Part shown: piece after piece, positions 1 through 8,136 of the stretch | Numbering within the stretch: the first letter of the stretch is position 1 | How the letters are laid out: each line of letters begins with the position of its first letter | Origin: Prevotellamassilia sp. | GTDB lineage: Bacteria; Bacteroidota; Bacteroidia; Bacteroidales; Bacteroidaceae | Length of the DNA: 16,499 nt | Direction: 5' to 3' | Assembly (NCBI GenBank): GCA_018383375.1 | Contig: JAHAWW010000278.1 | Span: forward strand, 1-16,499 | Program-made: the position numbers and the translations under genes | The notes under the pieces: generated by a model | Database searches by the model: none | The model's input: the letters and a program-made list of their open reading frames with translations, nothing else | What the model was told of the DNA's origin: nothing

Positions 1-170
1 CCAATAAGAAAGAGGCGCCGTGACTGTGTGATTGGGAAAAAGGCAAAAAAATAGGGTATAAGAGAAGGCAAAATCAGCCCGCAAAACGAGTCAAAATCAT
101 CACTCAGTTTTTGCTCGACAACGAAAGTCTAAAGATCTCTTGAGGAAAATATGAAAGAGGGGTATCTCTC
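1..170. other. Non-coding flank downstream of the pigment operon
   Basis: No convincing coding region is visible in this stretch on either strand; every start codon I followed runs into a stop within about 25 codons. It is A-rich on the plus strand. It holds a bulged inverted repeat at 87-117 that could end the operon transcript (listed separately). At 126-133 there is a single copy of the octamer AGTCTAAA, the same unit that is tandemly repeated around fabG. The next gene, if any, lies left of the window. Confidence 0.6.
87..117 (-). terminator. Possible weak intrinsic terminator of the operon
   Basis: An inverted repeat about 55 bp past the stop codon of the last operon gene pairs CGAG (87-90) with CTCG (114-117) and CAAAA (92-96) with TTTTG (109-113). 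One T at 91 is bulged and the loop is 12 nt. On the minus strand the stem is followed directly by TTTT and then GC. The stem is AT-rich and the T run short, so this is a candidate only. Confidence 0.3.
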
Positions 171-2543
171 TCATTGCTTTTCGTCGCTTTCTCTCATCAG
201 TCTGTTGATATAGTCGGATGCGCCTGGCAGACATGAGAGGGTCTGAATGGCGCCGACAAGCGTGCCGAGCATACCGTGAGAGTTTACATTTTGGCCAGTC
301 TGAAAAAGTCCATCAAGCTTGAAGCGTACGGGGACACGTCCGGCGGCGCCTGAGGTGTGGTCGGCGGCTGTGCCATACATACTGCCGTGAAGCGTGCCGG
401 TATAGTCGCGCCAGGTGAGCGGCGTGGAGGTGTAGTAACGTTCGATGCAAGACAGGGTGCCGGGCAGCTCGCGTTCGAGCGCTGAGAGCAGGCGTTCGGC
501 ACGTTGGCGCTTGAAGGCTTCATAGGCGGGACCGCGACGGCCGCTGAGCGTGTCGAGCCAAGGCGTCATTTCTTCCCAACTCATATATGAAACCACCACG
601 CCGCTACGCGCCCACTGGCTGTCGGCCGAATGGCACATGTGCATATAAAAATAGCCTTTAGGCCAGTCGGAGAGACCCGCGTAGCGCTCACAGCCCCAAG
701 GACTGGAACCAGAATAGCAGAAATAGTTGCGGTTGAGATAGGGCATACGCTCGGGCTTGAACACAAGATAGACCGTGAAGCAGCCCGTGGTTTGCGGTAA
801 AGACAAAAGGCGGCTCTTGAAAACGGGACGAACGGCTCCCTCGGGCAAAAGCGAAAGGGTGACGGCGGGATGGGTGTCGGAGATGACGTAGTCTGCGGCA
901 TAATGACTGCCATCGGCTGTGGTCACTCCTGTGACATGGCCCTCACTGGATGTAATAGCTGTGACGCGCTGTCCAGTCAAGACCCGACCGCCGGCCGACT
1001 GGATGATACCGATGAGAGCGGCGGCTATGTGATGGCTACCTCCCACCACGCGCCAGCCGCCATCCATATAAAACCCAGTGATGAAGGCATGGAGCGAAAA
1101 GGGGGTGAGCTCACGCGTGGCGGCAATGAGGGGAAGACGACCGGCCAAGACTGCAGCCAACTGCGGTGAACGGGGCGATATGGCCGCCAGTGTGTCATAC
1201 ATCCCGACGTTTTGCCATGACGACAAAACTTGGGTGATGGTGGTTTGGGATATAGCGTCGCCTACACTTGAGAGACGCGACACTTCGTCGACGGCCTGCA
1301 TATAGCGCGATATGGCTTCGCTCTCGGAAGGGAAGCGGCGCAAAAGCCCTTCGGCAAAGGCTTCGCGACCGGCTGCAAATTCATATTGCTCACCGCCCAG
1401 CCGCAAGACGTCGTAAGCATGGGAGTCGAGCCGGCGGAAGGCAAGACGATGAGTCACGTCGAGCATATCAAACAGTCTGCGCAGGTTGCCGCCGCTTTGG
1501 AGCGCTCCGAGATAGTGCATACCAGTCTCGAAGATGGCTTCTCCACGCTTGAAACTCTGCAGGCACCCCCCAGCCACACGGCCTTGTTCCAGCACGGTGA
1601 CGTCGTAGCCTAAGCGAGAAAGGATGTTGCCACAGGCCAGCCCGCCCAATCCGCTACCAATGATGACACAGCGCCGGCGGTTCACAACCGGTGGCGAAGA
1701 GATGGCGGCGGGCGTGGATTGAGACGAACTGGGGGAAGACGCAGCTGAAGGCGTATAGAGGGCTGACACGCGGCGACGTAGCGCACTGACTTGGTCGAAG
1801 GTGACGGCCGATGGAGGCGGCAGAGCTGTGCCAATCTTCACGTGCAACGAACCGGGAGTGAGTAGCCAGGCGTGGCGCGACAAAACGTCGAAATGACCCG
1901 AAAGAAACACGGGCAAAACCTCGACGCCGAGGCTGGCTGACAGATAAAAGGCGCCTTGATGGAAACGGTGTGGACGGCCGTCGGCAGAGCGTGTGCCTTC
2001 GGGGAAGACCAAAACGGAATAGCCTTCGGCCACCAGATGCTTCAAACGTGGCATATTGGCGTCGATACCGGCCGAGACGGGCAAGAAGTCGGCACTACGT
2101 ACCAACAGACCGAAAAAAGGATTACGCCACACCCAGTCTTTGGTCAAGAAAATGAGCCGAGGGCTCAGGGCGATGAGACAAAGGGCATCGAGCAGAGAGG
2201 TGTGATTGGCCACAACCACTCGGGCACGCTCGAACGTGGTCGGCGTGAGGCCGCTCACACGAAGGGACGTGCCGGGGATGGCGAATAGCAAAAAGCGCGT
2301 AGAACACGAAAAGAGCTTGTGGAACATCCGACGCCGTGATGCCGCCGGACCAAAGGGCAACCGGCAAAACAACGAGACGGGAAGGAGAAGAAGAAACGTG
2401 CCGCACACGAAGACTGTTGCCGTCACGACGGTGGTCCACAGACGCACGGGCACACTGTGTCTGACCCGACGGCTACCGTGGGCGGCAAGGGTCAGGCTTA
2501 GGGCCGAAAAGGCGAGCAGGCAGATGATGAGACTGGCATTCAT
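171..2543 (-). CDS. Fused PlsC-type acyltransferase and RetSat/CrtISO-like FAD oxidoreductase
   Basis: This is a two-domain, membrane-associated protein of 790 residues. Two hydrophobic segments (about 3-20 and 36-57) precede a PlsC/LPLAT acyltransferase domain (about 100-250) with the catalytic HX4D motif in NHTSLLDA (His114, Asp119) and the phosphate-binding motif FPEGTRS (180-186). A Ser/Pro/Ala-rich linker (about 263-288) leads into a flavoprotein with the FAD dinucleotide-binding motif GSGLGGLACG (296-305). The segments FETGMHYLG (338-346) and GLFQTGQNVNSHG (745-757) are typical of phytoene-desaturase relatives, closest in feel to retinol saturase and carotenoid isomerase. Inference: the flavin domain desaturates, saturates or isomerises polyene double bonds, and the PlsC domain transfers an acyl or aryl-polyene chain to a lipid. 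I start at ATG 2543, preceded by GGAG and 17 bp after the upstream stop. A GTG at 2573 would add ten residues and overlap that gene. It is the last gene of the operon. Confidence 0.9.
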   Translation of the reverse strand: MNASLIICLLAFSALSLTLAAHGSRRVRHSVPVRLWTTVVTATVFVCGTFLLLLPVSLFCRLPFGPAASRRRMFHKLFSCSTRFLLFAIPGTSLRVSGLTPTTFERARVVVANHTSLLDALCLIALSPRLIFLTKDWVWRNPFFGLLVRSADFLPVSAGIDANMPRLKHLVAEGYSVLVFPEGTRSADGRPHRFHQGAFYLSASLGVEVLPVFLSGHFDVLSRHAWLLTPGSLHVKIGTALPPPSAVTFDQVSALRRRVSALYTPSAASSPSSSQSTPAAISSPPVVNRRRCVIIGSGLGGLACGNILSRLGYDVTVLEQGRVAGGCLQSFKRGEAIFETGMHYLGALQSGGNLRRLFDMLDVTHRLAFRRLDSHAYDVLRLGGEQYEFAAGREAFAEGLLRRFPSESEAISRYMQAVDEVSRLSSVGDAISQTTITQVLSSWQNVGMYDTLAAISPRSPQLAAVLAGRLPLIAATRELTPFSLHAFITGFYMDGGWRVVGGSHHIAAALIGIIQSAGGRVLTGQRVTAITSSEGHVTGVTTADGSHYAADYVISDTHPAVTLSLLPEGAVRPVFKSRLLSLPQTTGCFTVYLVFKPERMPYLNRNYFCYSGSSPWGCERYAGLSDWPKGYFYMHMCHSADSQWARSGVVVSYMSWEEMTPWLDTLSGRRGPAYEAFKRQRAERLLSALERELPGTLSCIERYYTSTPLTWRDYTGTLHGSMYGTAADHTSGAAGRVPVRFKLDGLFQTGQNVNSHGMLGTLVGAIQTLSCLPGASDYINRLMRESDEKQ

Positions 2544-2560
2544 TACTCCGAAAATATGGC

Positions 2561-3802
2561 TTAGGACACGCACCGACTATGGAGCGGACGACGCCTCAAG
2601 GCATGCCAGGCCATCTGAGGCCAGCCCCAAACCACCGCCAAAAAGCAGAGGCACGTGTTGAGCAGACTGATGCGGGCAAAGTCGCGAATGGGACGAAAGT
2701 GGCTAACGCGCTCGCTCGACGGCGGATAATAGACGTCAACGTCGACGGGAATGACTTCTGTGCCACGCCAGACGGGGAAGACCAGCAGGGTGAGTTCGGC
2801 CTCGTAGCCCGAGGTGAGCCTCAGCCGCGAAGGCAGACGCCGCAGGGGATAGACTCTCAGACCGCACTGGGTGTCGGGTAGACGGTGGAAGGTCTGCACG
2901 GCAAACCAAAAATTTGAGAAGCGGTTGGCAAACGTGCTGCCAGAGCTCTTGTTGGCATGGGCAAGGCTACGGCGGCTGCCCAGCACCAAAGCGTCGGGAT
3001 GGGCCTGAAGGGGAGCCAGCAGCAGGGGGATGTCGGAGGGACGATGTTGACCATCGGCGTCGACCGTGACGGCATAGCGATAGCCCAATCGGCGGGCATA
3101 GTCGAGCCCTGTGGCCAAGGCGGCTCCCTTGCCACGGTTGCGAGGATGGGTCAACACGGTGTAGCCACGCCGTTTTTGCTCAGCCTCGTCTGCACCACAC
3201 ACGGCCGCCAAGACCTCAGCTGTAGTGTCGTCGCTACCATCGTTAACCACAATCACATAATCTAAATGAGCCTTGACGCCCTCTACAACCTCGGCGAGCG
3301 TGGCGGCGTTGTTGTAGGTGGGAATAAGACCGCATACTTCCGGCAACTGGGAATTTTCGCCCCGGCCAGTTGTATCGACGTGTTTCGACAGGGGTGCCAT
3401 AATCAGCACAAACGTGGCATAACGCTCTTCGCCACTCACGATGTTGACCTTGATTTTGTGCACGGAGCCTTCGGCGGGTGTGGAGGCGATTTCAACTACC
3501 ACCTCGTCGACATCGGCAGGGGTGACGACAGAGAGGAACTTGGCATTCTTCACCTCTATAATATCAAAGGCGGGTGTCTCAGGCTCTTCGCTCTGCCTCA
3601 CGGTGTTAAAGGCCTCAACGGCCAGCCTCAGCAAGAAGACTCCCGGCACGATGGGCCGACCGGGAAAATGGGCGGCAAACACTCCGGCCTCTTTCTCCAA
3701 ATGGTAGCAGACGGTATAGCCGCCGGAGGTGGACACGGGTGTGCCTTTCAAGACAAAGGGGAAGAAGGGAGGGCAGGACGAAGACGGAACGGAACAGGGC
3801 AT
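2561..3802 (-). CDS. Fused hot-dog dehydratase (His half) and family 2 glycosyltransferase
   Basis: The 413-residue product joins two domains normally encoded separately. Residues about 15-140 form a FabZ/ApeI-like hot-dog domain with the signature HFPGRPIVPGVFLLR. The catalytic His (His45) is present, but the Glu that FabZ carries 14 residues later is Arg59. Residues about 155-375 form a GT2 domain: nucleotide-binding start LIPTYNN (159-165), VVNDGSDDTT (185-194), DxD-type VDADGQH (247-253), and a SHFRPIRDF tail (367-375) as in dolichol-phosphate-mannose-synthase-like enzymes. A hydrophobic segment follows (about 378-397), so the protein is probably membrane-bound. Inference: the first domain supplies half of the aryl-polyene dehydratase and the second glycosylates the pigment or its lipid carrier. 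ATG 3802 is chosen because it sits 10 bp after the previous stop. An upstream ATG at 3898 would overlap the chain-length factor by 86 bp and adds low-complexity sequence unlike either domain. Confidence 0.88.
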   Translation of the reverse strand: MPCSVPSSSCPPFFPFVLKGTPVSTSGGYTVCYHLEKEAGVFAAHFPGRPIVPGVFLLRLAVEAFNTVRQSEEPETPAFDIIEVKNAKFLSVVTPADVDEVVVEIASTPAEGSVHKIKVNIVSGEERYATFVLIMAPLSKHVDTTGRGENSQLPEVCGLIPTYNNAATLAEVVEGVKAHLDYVIVVNDGSDDTTAEVLAAVCGADEAEQKRRGYTVLTHPRNRGKGAALATGLDYARRLGYRYAVTVDADGQHRPSDIPLLLAPLQAHPDALVLGSRRSLAHANKSSGSTFANRFSNFWFAVQTFHRLPDTQCGLRVYPLRRLPSRLRLTSGYEAELTLLVFPVWRGTEVIPVDVDVYYPPSSERVSHFRPIRDFARISLLNTCLCFLAVVWGWPQMAWHALRRRPLHSRCVS

Positions 3803-3812
3803 GGGCGGAACA

Positions 3813-4847
3813 TCAGATGCGCTGCAAGAGAGCAAACGCGTAGTCGGTGGATTGGGAGTGGTTGATATATAATATATGAGTGGGACGGATTGGAGCAACA
3901 GACACGGCCGAAGAGAAGAGGTGGTGCGGTATGGCGTCGTGCTGCAACAGGCGGCAAGCTACATAAAAGCCTAATGCTGGCGCCGAATAACATTCTCCAA
4001 ATACTTGTTTATAGGCCACAACGGGCACTTGCGGACAGACATAGCGACAAAGCTGGTCGTAGGCTTCGTCGTGGGGCGCATAACCATTGATTCCACTCAC
4101 CACCACGTCGATGTCGGCAGCAGTGAGATTATGGGCAGAAAGAAAGTCTGACAAACGCTCAGCAGCCTCGCCGGAACCGGTGGCCCGACAAACACTTTGT
4201 GCCAAAAGCCTACACAAGGCGCGGTCGCTCTCGGTGGACAACAAAAATCCGGCAGCAGCTTCGCCACAAGCCACCTGACCATCACGACCCACAAAACCCA
4301 TACGCCGCAACAAAACGTGATAGGTGGGCGTGACTTCGTCGAAGGCTCCCACAAAGGCGTCCGTACGCCCCTCCGACAACAACCATAAAGCGGCATCATG
4401 AAGGGCAAGGTCGAATGAGACCGCCTTGTGGGAGAAGGTGATGTTGTAACCATGACAAGACGTGTGGATGGCTATGGCCGAGGCAATGGTGTTGTGAGTG
4501 GACTGCATGAAGTGTGTGGGGCCCAACAATGTCTCGCCCGTGCGGCACAAGGCCTCAAGAAACTTCTCTGTGCTTTCCACACAACCTAAACCCGTGCCCA
4601 CAACGATGGCTTCGGGACGGTCTAAACCGGCTTCGGACAGAACCTGTTGGGCTACCGTTACAGCACGCTTCAATACCAGCCCCATACGACGCGATGACGA
4701 GCCTGACAGATGGTCGCGAAAATTGGGGTCAACGGCGCGCACATAGTCGCCCACAACCGCACGAGGCGAAGTGAGCCAGTCATCGCTCAGTGGGCTTTGC
4801 AGCGAAATCTGTGCGGCACTCCTTATATATAATGGTGTAGCTGACAT
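3813..4847 (-). CDS. Ketosynthase-like chain-length factor (ApeC-like), catalytically dead
   Basis: This is a thiolase-fold ketosynthase homologue of 344 residues, shorter than the usual 400-420, resembling the Ketoacyl-synt_2 (PF13723) type found in aryl-polyene clusters. Fold landmarks remain: IVVGTGLGCVES (81-92), the HFMQSTHNT segment (112-120) and a final strand ILYINHS (325-331). All three catalytic residues of an active ketosynthase are gone. The nucleophile Cys region reads SHKAVSFDLA (139-148), the first His region reads SGINGYAPHD (251-260), and the second reads KQVFGE (280-285), with Glu in place of His after the conserved Gly. It starts 14 bp after the stop of the active ketosynthase C, an arrangement that fits an obligate KS:CLF heterodimer, as described for ApeO:ApeC. 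Inference: it sets polyene chain length. Exact alignment of the lost residues is by eye. Confidence 0.85.
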   Translation of the reverse strand: MSATPLYIRSAAQISLQSPLSDDWLTSPRAVVGDYVRAVDPNFRDHLSGSSSRRMGLVLKRAVTVAQQVLSEAGLDRPEAIVVGTGLGCVESTEKFLEALCRTGETLLGPTHFMQSTHNTIASAIAIHTSCHGYNITFSHKAVSFDLALHDAALWLLSEGRTDAFVGAFDEVTPTYHVLLRRMGFVGRDGQVACGEAAAGFLLSTESDRALCRLLAQSVCRATGSGEAAERLSDFLSAHNLTAADIDVVVSGINGYAPHDEAYDQLCRYVCPQVPVVAYKQVFGECYSAPALGFYVACRLLQHDAIPHHLFSSAVSVAPIRPTHILYINHSQSTDYAFALLQRI

Positions 4848-4861
4848 TGAGGCGAGATTTA

Positions 4862-6064
4862 TTAGCAGAAGGAGAAAATAAGCGCACTGTCATTGCCTCC
4901 AAAACCAAAAGAATTGCACATCACGTGGCGCAACGTCTGCCTCCGTTGCAACTCTGCCACGGGATGACACGACGGCGAAAGCATTTCGCCATCTGACAAA
5001 TTGGGCGGTATGAACCCATGCTGCATCGCCAAAAGACAAATGACACTCTCAATCGAGCCCGAGGCGCTCGTGGTATGACCCGTAAAGGGTTTGGTCGAGG
5101 AGAAGGGGGGCAACGACTCTCCAAAAAGTCGTTGCAAAGCGGCAAATTCGCTACGGTCGTTGTCGGGGGTGCCCGTACCGTGGGCATTGATATAGCTGAT
5201 GTCGGAGGGTAAGAGCCGGGCACGCTCCAGGGCTTGCTTCATCGCCAGATAGGGGCCTTCGCCATCGGCCGAAGTGGCCGTTTGATGGTAGGCATCACAA
5301 GCGTTGCCCCACCCCGTGACGTAGGCAAGTGGAGACTGCCCACGCTCAAGAGCGATTTGTTCGTCTTCTAATACAAGAAACGCTGCGCCTTCGCCCAGAT
5401 TGAGACCCGCACGAGAGGCTGAGAAGGGACGTGAGCGCCGATGGTCGAGAATGAGCAGGGTGTTGAAACCATTGAGATGAAAGCGCGTGAGACACTCCGT
5501 GCCACCGGCAATGACTCGCCGGCATTCGCCGGCTGCTATGAGTCGAGCACCATGAATGATGGCATTGGCAGCCGACGAGCAGGCCGTGGAAACAGAGGCT
5601 ACATAGCCCCAGGGGCCATATCTGGAGGCCATCCAATCGGTGCACGCTCCAACGTCGTGGAGCGCAATGTAGTCGTTGCGCTCGTCACCGGTGAGGAAAT
5701 CAAGATAGTAGCGCTCACTTTGGTCCATTCCGCCCACAGTAGTGGCCGACACAAAAGCGGTCTCTCTGAGCGAAATGGGCGAAAGGGCGGCCTGCTCCAA
5801 AGCCTCGTCTATGGCCATAAGGCCCAACAAGGCGCTGCGAGTGGTGGGTATTGAAGGCGATACGCCGAGCGCCTCGGCTAAAGCCTCCGTTGTCTCTTTG
5901 ACCTCTCCAACGGGCAAATCGGTGTGCACACTGTCGAGCACAGACATAGGGGCCACACCGCTTCGACTCGACAAAAGCGAATCGAGCGTAGCAGCCTTGC
6001 CCCGACCCAGGGCCGAGACAATGCCCATACCGGTGACGGCGATGCGTGGGAAACACACTGACAT
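4862..6064 (-). CDS. 3-Oxoacyl-ACP synthase (ketosynthase C, ApeO-like, active)
   Basis: This is a complete FabF-type elongating ketosynthase of 400 residues. It condenses malonyl-ACP with the growing aryl-polyene chain in the cytoplasm. The nucleophile is Cys162 in VSTACSSAANAI. The two catalytic histidines are His295 in NAHGTGTPDND and His330 in STKPFTGHTTSASG, and the C-terminal glycine-rich motif NSFGFGGNDS (384-393) is intact. The N-terminus RIAVTGMGIVSALG (7-20) is the standard first strand, so the start is secure; the gene begins 12 bp after the stop of ACP 2. The dead ketosynthase partner follows 14 bp downstream, so the pair probably forms the chain-extending KS:CLF complex. Automated annotation would call it fabF, but the context is pigment synthesis, not housekeeping fatty acid synthesis. 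Confidence 0.93.
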   Translation of the reverse strand: MSVCFPRIAVTGMGIVSALGRGKAATLDSLLSSRSGVAPMSVLDSVHTDLPVGEVKETTEALAEALGVSPSIPTTRSALLGLMAIDEALEQAALSPISLRETAFVSATTVGGMDQSERYYLDFLTGDERNDYIALHDVGACTDWMASRYGPWGYVASVSTACSSAANAIIHGARLIAAGECRRVIAGGTECLTRFHLNGFNTLLILDHRRSRPFSASRAGLNLGEGAAFLVLEDEQIALERGQSPLAYVTGWGNACDAYHQTATSADGEGPYLAMKQALERARLLPSDISYINAHGTGTPDNDRSEFAALQRLFGESLPPFSSTKPFTGHTTSASGSIESVICLLAMQHGFIPPNLSDGEMLSPSCHPVAELQRRQTLRHVMCNSFGFGGNDSALIFSFC

Positions 6065-6076
6065 TCTGAAGAAGGC

Positions 6077-6337
6077 TTAAAGAGTACGGTGCGCTTCGAT
6101 ATAATCGGCCATGACACTGACCGACTTGAACACTTCCTTGCCCTCGGCGGCATCTTTGAGCTTGATGCCATAATTGCGCTCAAGCAGGACGATAAGCTCA
6201 AGAGCATCAATGCTATCGAGCCCCAGACCTTCACCAAACAGTGGTGCGTCGGCATCGATGTCGGCCGGAGTGAGGTCTTCGAGATTTAACACTTCGATGA
6301 TTTCTTGCTTGAGTTTCTGAATGAGTTCTTCTTTCAT
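6077..6337 (-). CDS. Acyl carrier protein 2
   Basis: A stand-alone carrier protein of 86 residues, the usual size. The phosphopantetheine attachment serine is Ser42 in EGLGLDSIDALEL, matching the classic (D/G)xDS(L/I) site at the start of helix II. The rest is acidic and helical, as expected for an ACP. The start at 6337 gives the canonical length; an upstream in-frame ATG would add 28 arginine-rich residues overlapping the preceding gene and is rejected. It lies between ketosynthases B and C. Having a second ACP, with a different recognition face from ACP 1 (LDSID here, IDSLD there), is typical of aryl-polyene loci, where one ACP may carry the aryl starter and the other the extending chain; which does which cannot be told here. 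Confidence 0.93.
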   Translation of the reverse strand: MKEELIQKLKQEIIEVLNLEDLTPADIDADAPLFGEGLGLDSIDALELIVLLERNYGIKLKDAAEGKEVFKSVSVMADYIEAHRTL

Positions 6338-6357
6338 TATTGTTTTTCTTATGTTGA

Positions 6358-8136
6358 CTAATGGGTTGGTTCGGCACAGACGAGTCTCACGTCGGCCTCG
6401 AAATGATTGTCGTCGGCGCAATCAATCCAGGCCACGACTGCACTGCGCGTGTGAGGGTCGAGAAAGGTGGCGGCAACGATGTCGTCGATGACAGCGGCCG
6501 ACGGCGAAGGTAGCAGATAGCTGGCGGTCTCGCCAAGATACTTGTGGCGAATGGCCAGCTCGCCCGTGACGATATTGGGCAACGTGTAGACAAACACGGC
6601 TGGACTGGGGAAGAAACTCCCAGGCTTTATGGTCTCGCAGAAACGACGGTCGGAAACGAGCGAACCGCTCCGACTGAACACCACTATGGCACGGTCGTCG
6701 CGCGGGGTGAAACGGTCGGTGTCCTGGCTCAAAAGCAATTCGGCAGCTACAAAACCCAAACGGCAGGGCAAATCCATCTTGAAAAATTTGGGATAGTCAC
6801 CCACCTCCCGACGATAAATGGCCGTGAGCAGAGCATTGCCCCCAGCTTGATAGTCTCTCGACTTACCATCGACCACAACATGACCCGAGTCGTTGATGAC
6901 AACCCTGCGTAGCGTCTGCAAGACACAACGCCGAGACGGCATGGCTGATTGTTCATCCCCATAGGGGCCTATAGCAAAACGCACAGCTGCATTGCATCCA
7001 CCAAACCCCGACATGAGTTTGACAAACTGGCACCCTGTGGCGGGTTGGGCTTTGTCGCTCACTTGCAGCGACCGACTCACGCCCAACTGAGCAAAGCCAC
7101 GAGTGGGCAAAATGAGACCCCGCTGCAAAGCCACAGCCGAGAGCATGCTTTCCAACAGTCCGGCAGCTCCCATCGTGTGGCCGAAATTGCCTTTCAAGCC
7201 ACACACGGGTATATGCGACAAGCCGGCACGGTCGATGGCTATGGCTTCCATCTCGTCGTTGTAGAGCGTGGCCGTTCCGTGCGGATTAATGAAAGCCAAA
7301 CGAGCCTTTTCAGCCTCAGACACCACGGCCTTCAAACATCTGAAACTGCCCTCGCCCACTCGCGATGGTCCCGAAATATGATTGGCATCGTTGCGCATCG
7401 CGCCTTGACATAAGATAATGTCGTCTGGACGAATGTCAGTCTCGGCGGTGCGTTCAATCCAAATGGCAGCAGCGGCTTCGCCAGGATTCATACCCTGGCG
7501 CTGAGCATCGTAGGGGCGGCAAACCTCTTCCGACAGGGCTTTGAACGACTGAAAGCCGGCAATAATGAAAGGCGACTGAATGTCGGCGCCCACCACCACT
7601 GCAGCACGATAACAGCCCAAACGCAACAGACGCGAGGCCACAATAAGAGCAGACAGCCCCGAGATACAGGCATTAGACACCACAACGGGCTGATTGGGAT
7701 TGCCAAAGCAGAGGGCCAGCTTTTGGGCCGAACCCGACAAACCGACGCGACTGTCGGCAGGATTGCTGAGCAACAAATCGACATTGCCCTTTGTCGAAGA
7801 TAAAACAAAAAGCACATCTGGCGCCGACGGGTCGAGTTCGGGATGAGTACGCAACAAATCGACTACGGCAGCCACGGCTATTTGCTCAAACGGCGTGAGC
7901 GATGCCACGTCGGCCACCGTGGCAGCCAATCCTTGTACCTCGGCAAAACATGCACGAGAGGAATCAAATTTCGACGCAGCATAAGGCTCGGGCAATTCGG
8001 CATTACCCGCATACTGCCTCACTCCCGTGCTGCCCGACAACACAGCTTGAAGATTTGTCTCCAAGCCTATACCCAGTGGCGACATTAAGCCTCCCACCCG
8101 ACAGATTATTCTTGTGTGAGCGTTGCTGCCTTCCAT
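6358..8136 (-). CDS. Ketosynthase B fused to a C-terminal half-ketosynthase domain
   Basis: The product is 592 residues, about 190 longer than a normal FabF-type enzyme. Residues 1-390 form a complete ketosynthase with nucleophile Cys157 (VSNACISGLSA), His286 (INPHGTATLYND), His320 (KGNFGHTMGAAG) and terminal SGFGGCNA (376-383). The remaining part (about 400-592) looks like the N-terminal half of a degenerate ketosynthase: VVFSRSGSLVSDRRF (485-499) and SPAVFVYTLPNIVTGELAI (511-529) occupy positions where ketosynthases have the core strand and active-site approach, but no nucleophile Cys is visible. Related half-size ketosynthase-like proteins occur as separate genes in Bacteroidota flexirubin loci, as I recall; here they are joined. 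The start at 8136 overlaps the thioesterase gene by 31 bp and is needed to include the first strand. Function is inferred as a further condensing or priming step. Confidence 0.85.
   Translation of the reverse strand: MEGSNAHTRIICRVGGLMSPLGIGLETNLQAVLSGSTGVRQYAGNAELPEPYAASKFDSSRACFAEVQGLAATVADVASLTPFEQIAVAAVVDLLRTHPELDPSAPDVLFVLSSTKGNVDLLLSNPADSRVGLSGSAQKLALCFGNPNQPVVVSNACISGLSALIVASRLLRLGCYRAAVVVGADIQSPFIIAGFQSFKALSEEVCRPYDAQRQGMNPGEAAAAIWIERTAETDIRPDDIILCQGAMRNDANHISGPSRVGEGSFRCLKAVVSEAEKARLAFINPHGTATLYNDEMEAIAIDRAGLSHIPVCGLKGNFGHTMGAAGLLESMLSAVALQRGLILPTRGFAQLGVSRSLQVSDKAQPATGCQFVKLMSGFGGCNAAVRFAIGPYGDEQSAMPSRRCVLQTLRRVVINDSGHVVVDGKSRDYQAGGNALLTAIYRREVGDYPKFFKMDLPCRLGFVAAELLLSQDTDRFTPRDDRAIVVFSRSGSLVSDRRFCETIKPGSFFPSPAVFVYTLPNIVTGELAIRHKYLGETASYLLPSPSAAVIDDIVAATFLDPHTRSAVVAWIDCADDNHFEADVRLVCAEPTH

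Noticed and set aside
2544..2573. GTG start for the PlsC fusion at 2573
   Set aside because: It would overlap the upstream stop, and the ATG at 2543 has a GGAG just upstream and keeps the complete first membrane segment; still possible.
3266..3865. Plus-strand open frame (199 codons) opposite the dehydratase-glycosyltransferase fusion
   Set aside because: Antisense shadow; its translation has no motif and the minus-strand gene has clear catalytic motifs.
3803..3898. Longer N-terminus for the dehydratase-glycosyltransferase gene, starting at 3898
   Set aside because: The extra 32 residues lie inside the chain-length-factor gene and do not resemble a hot-dog domain.
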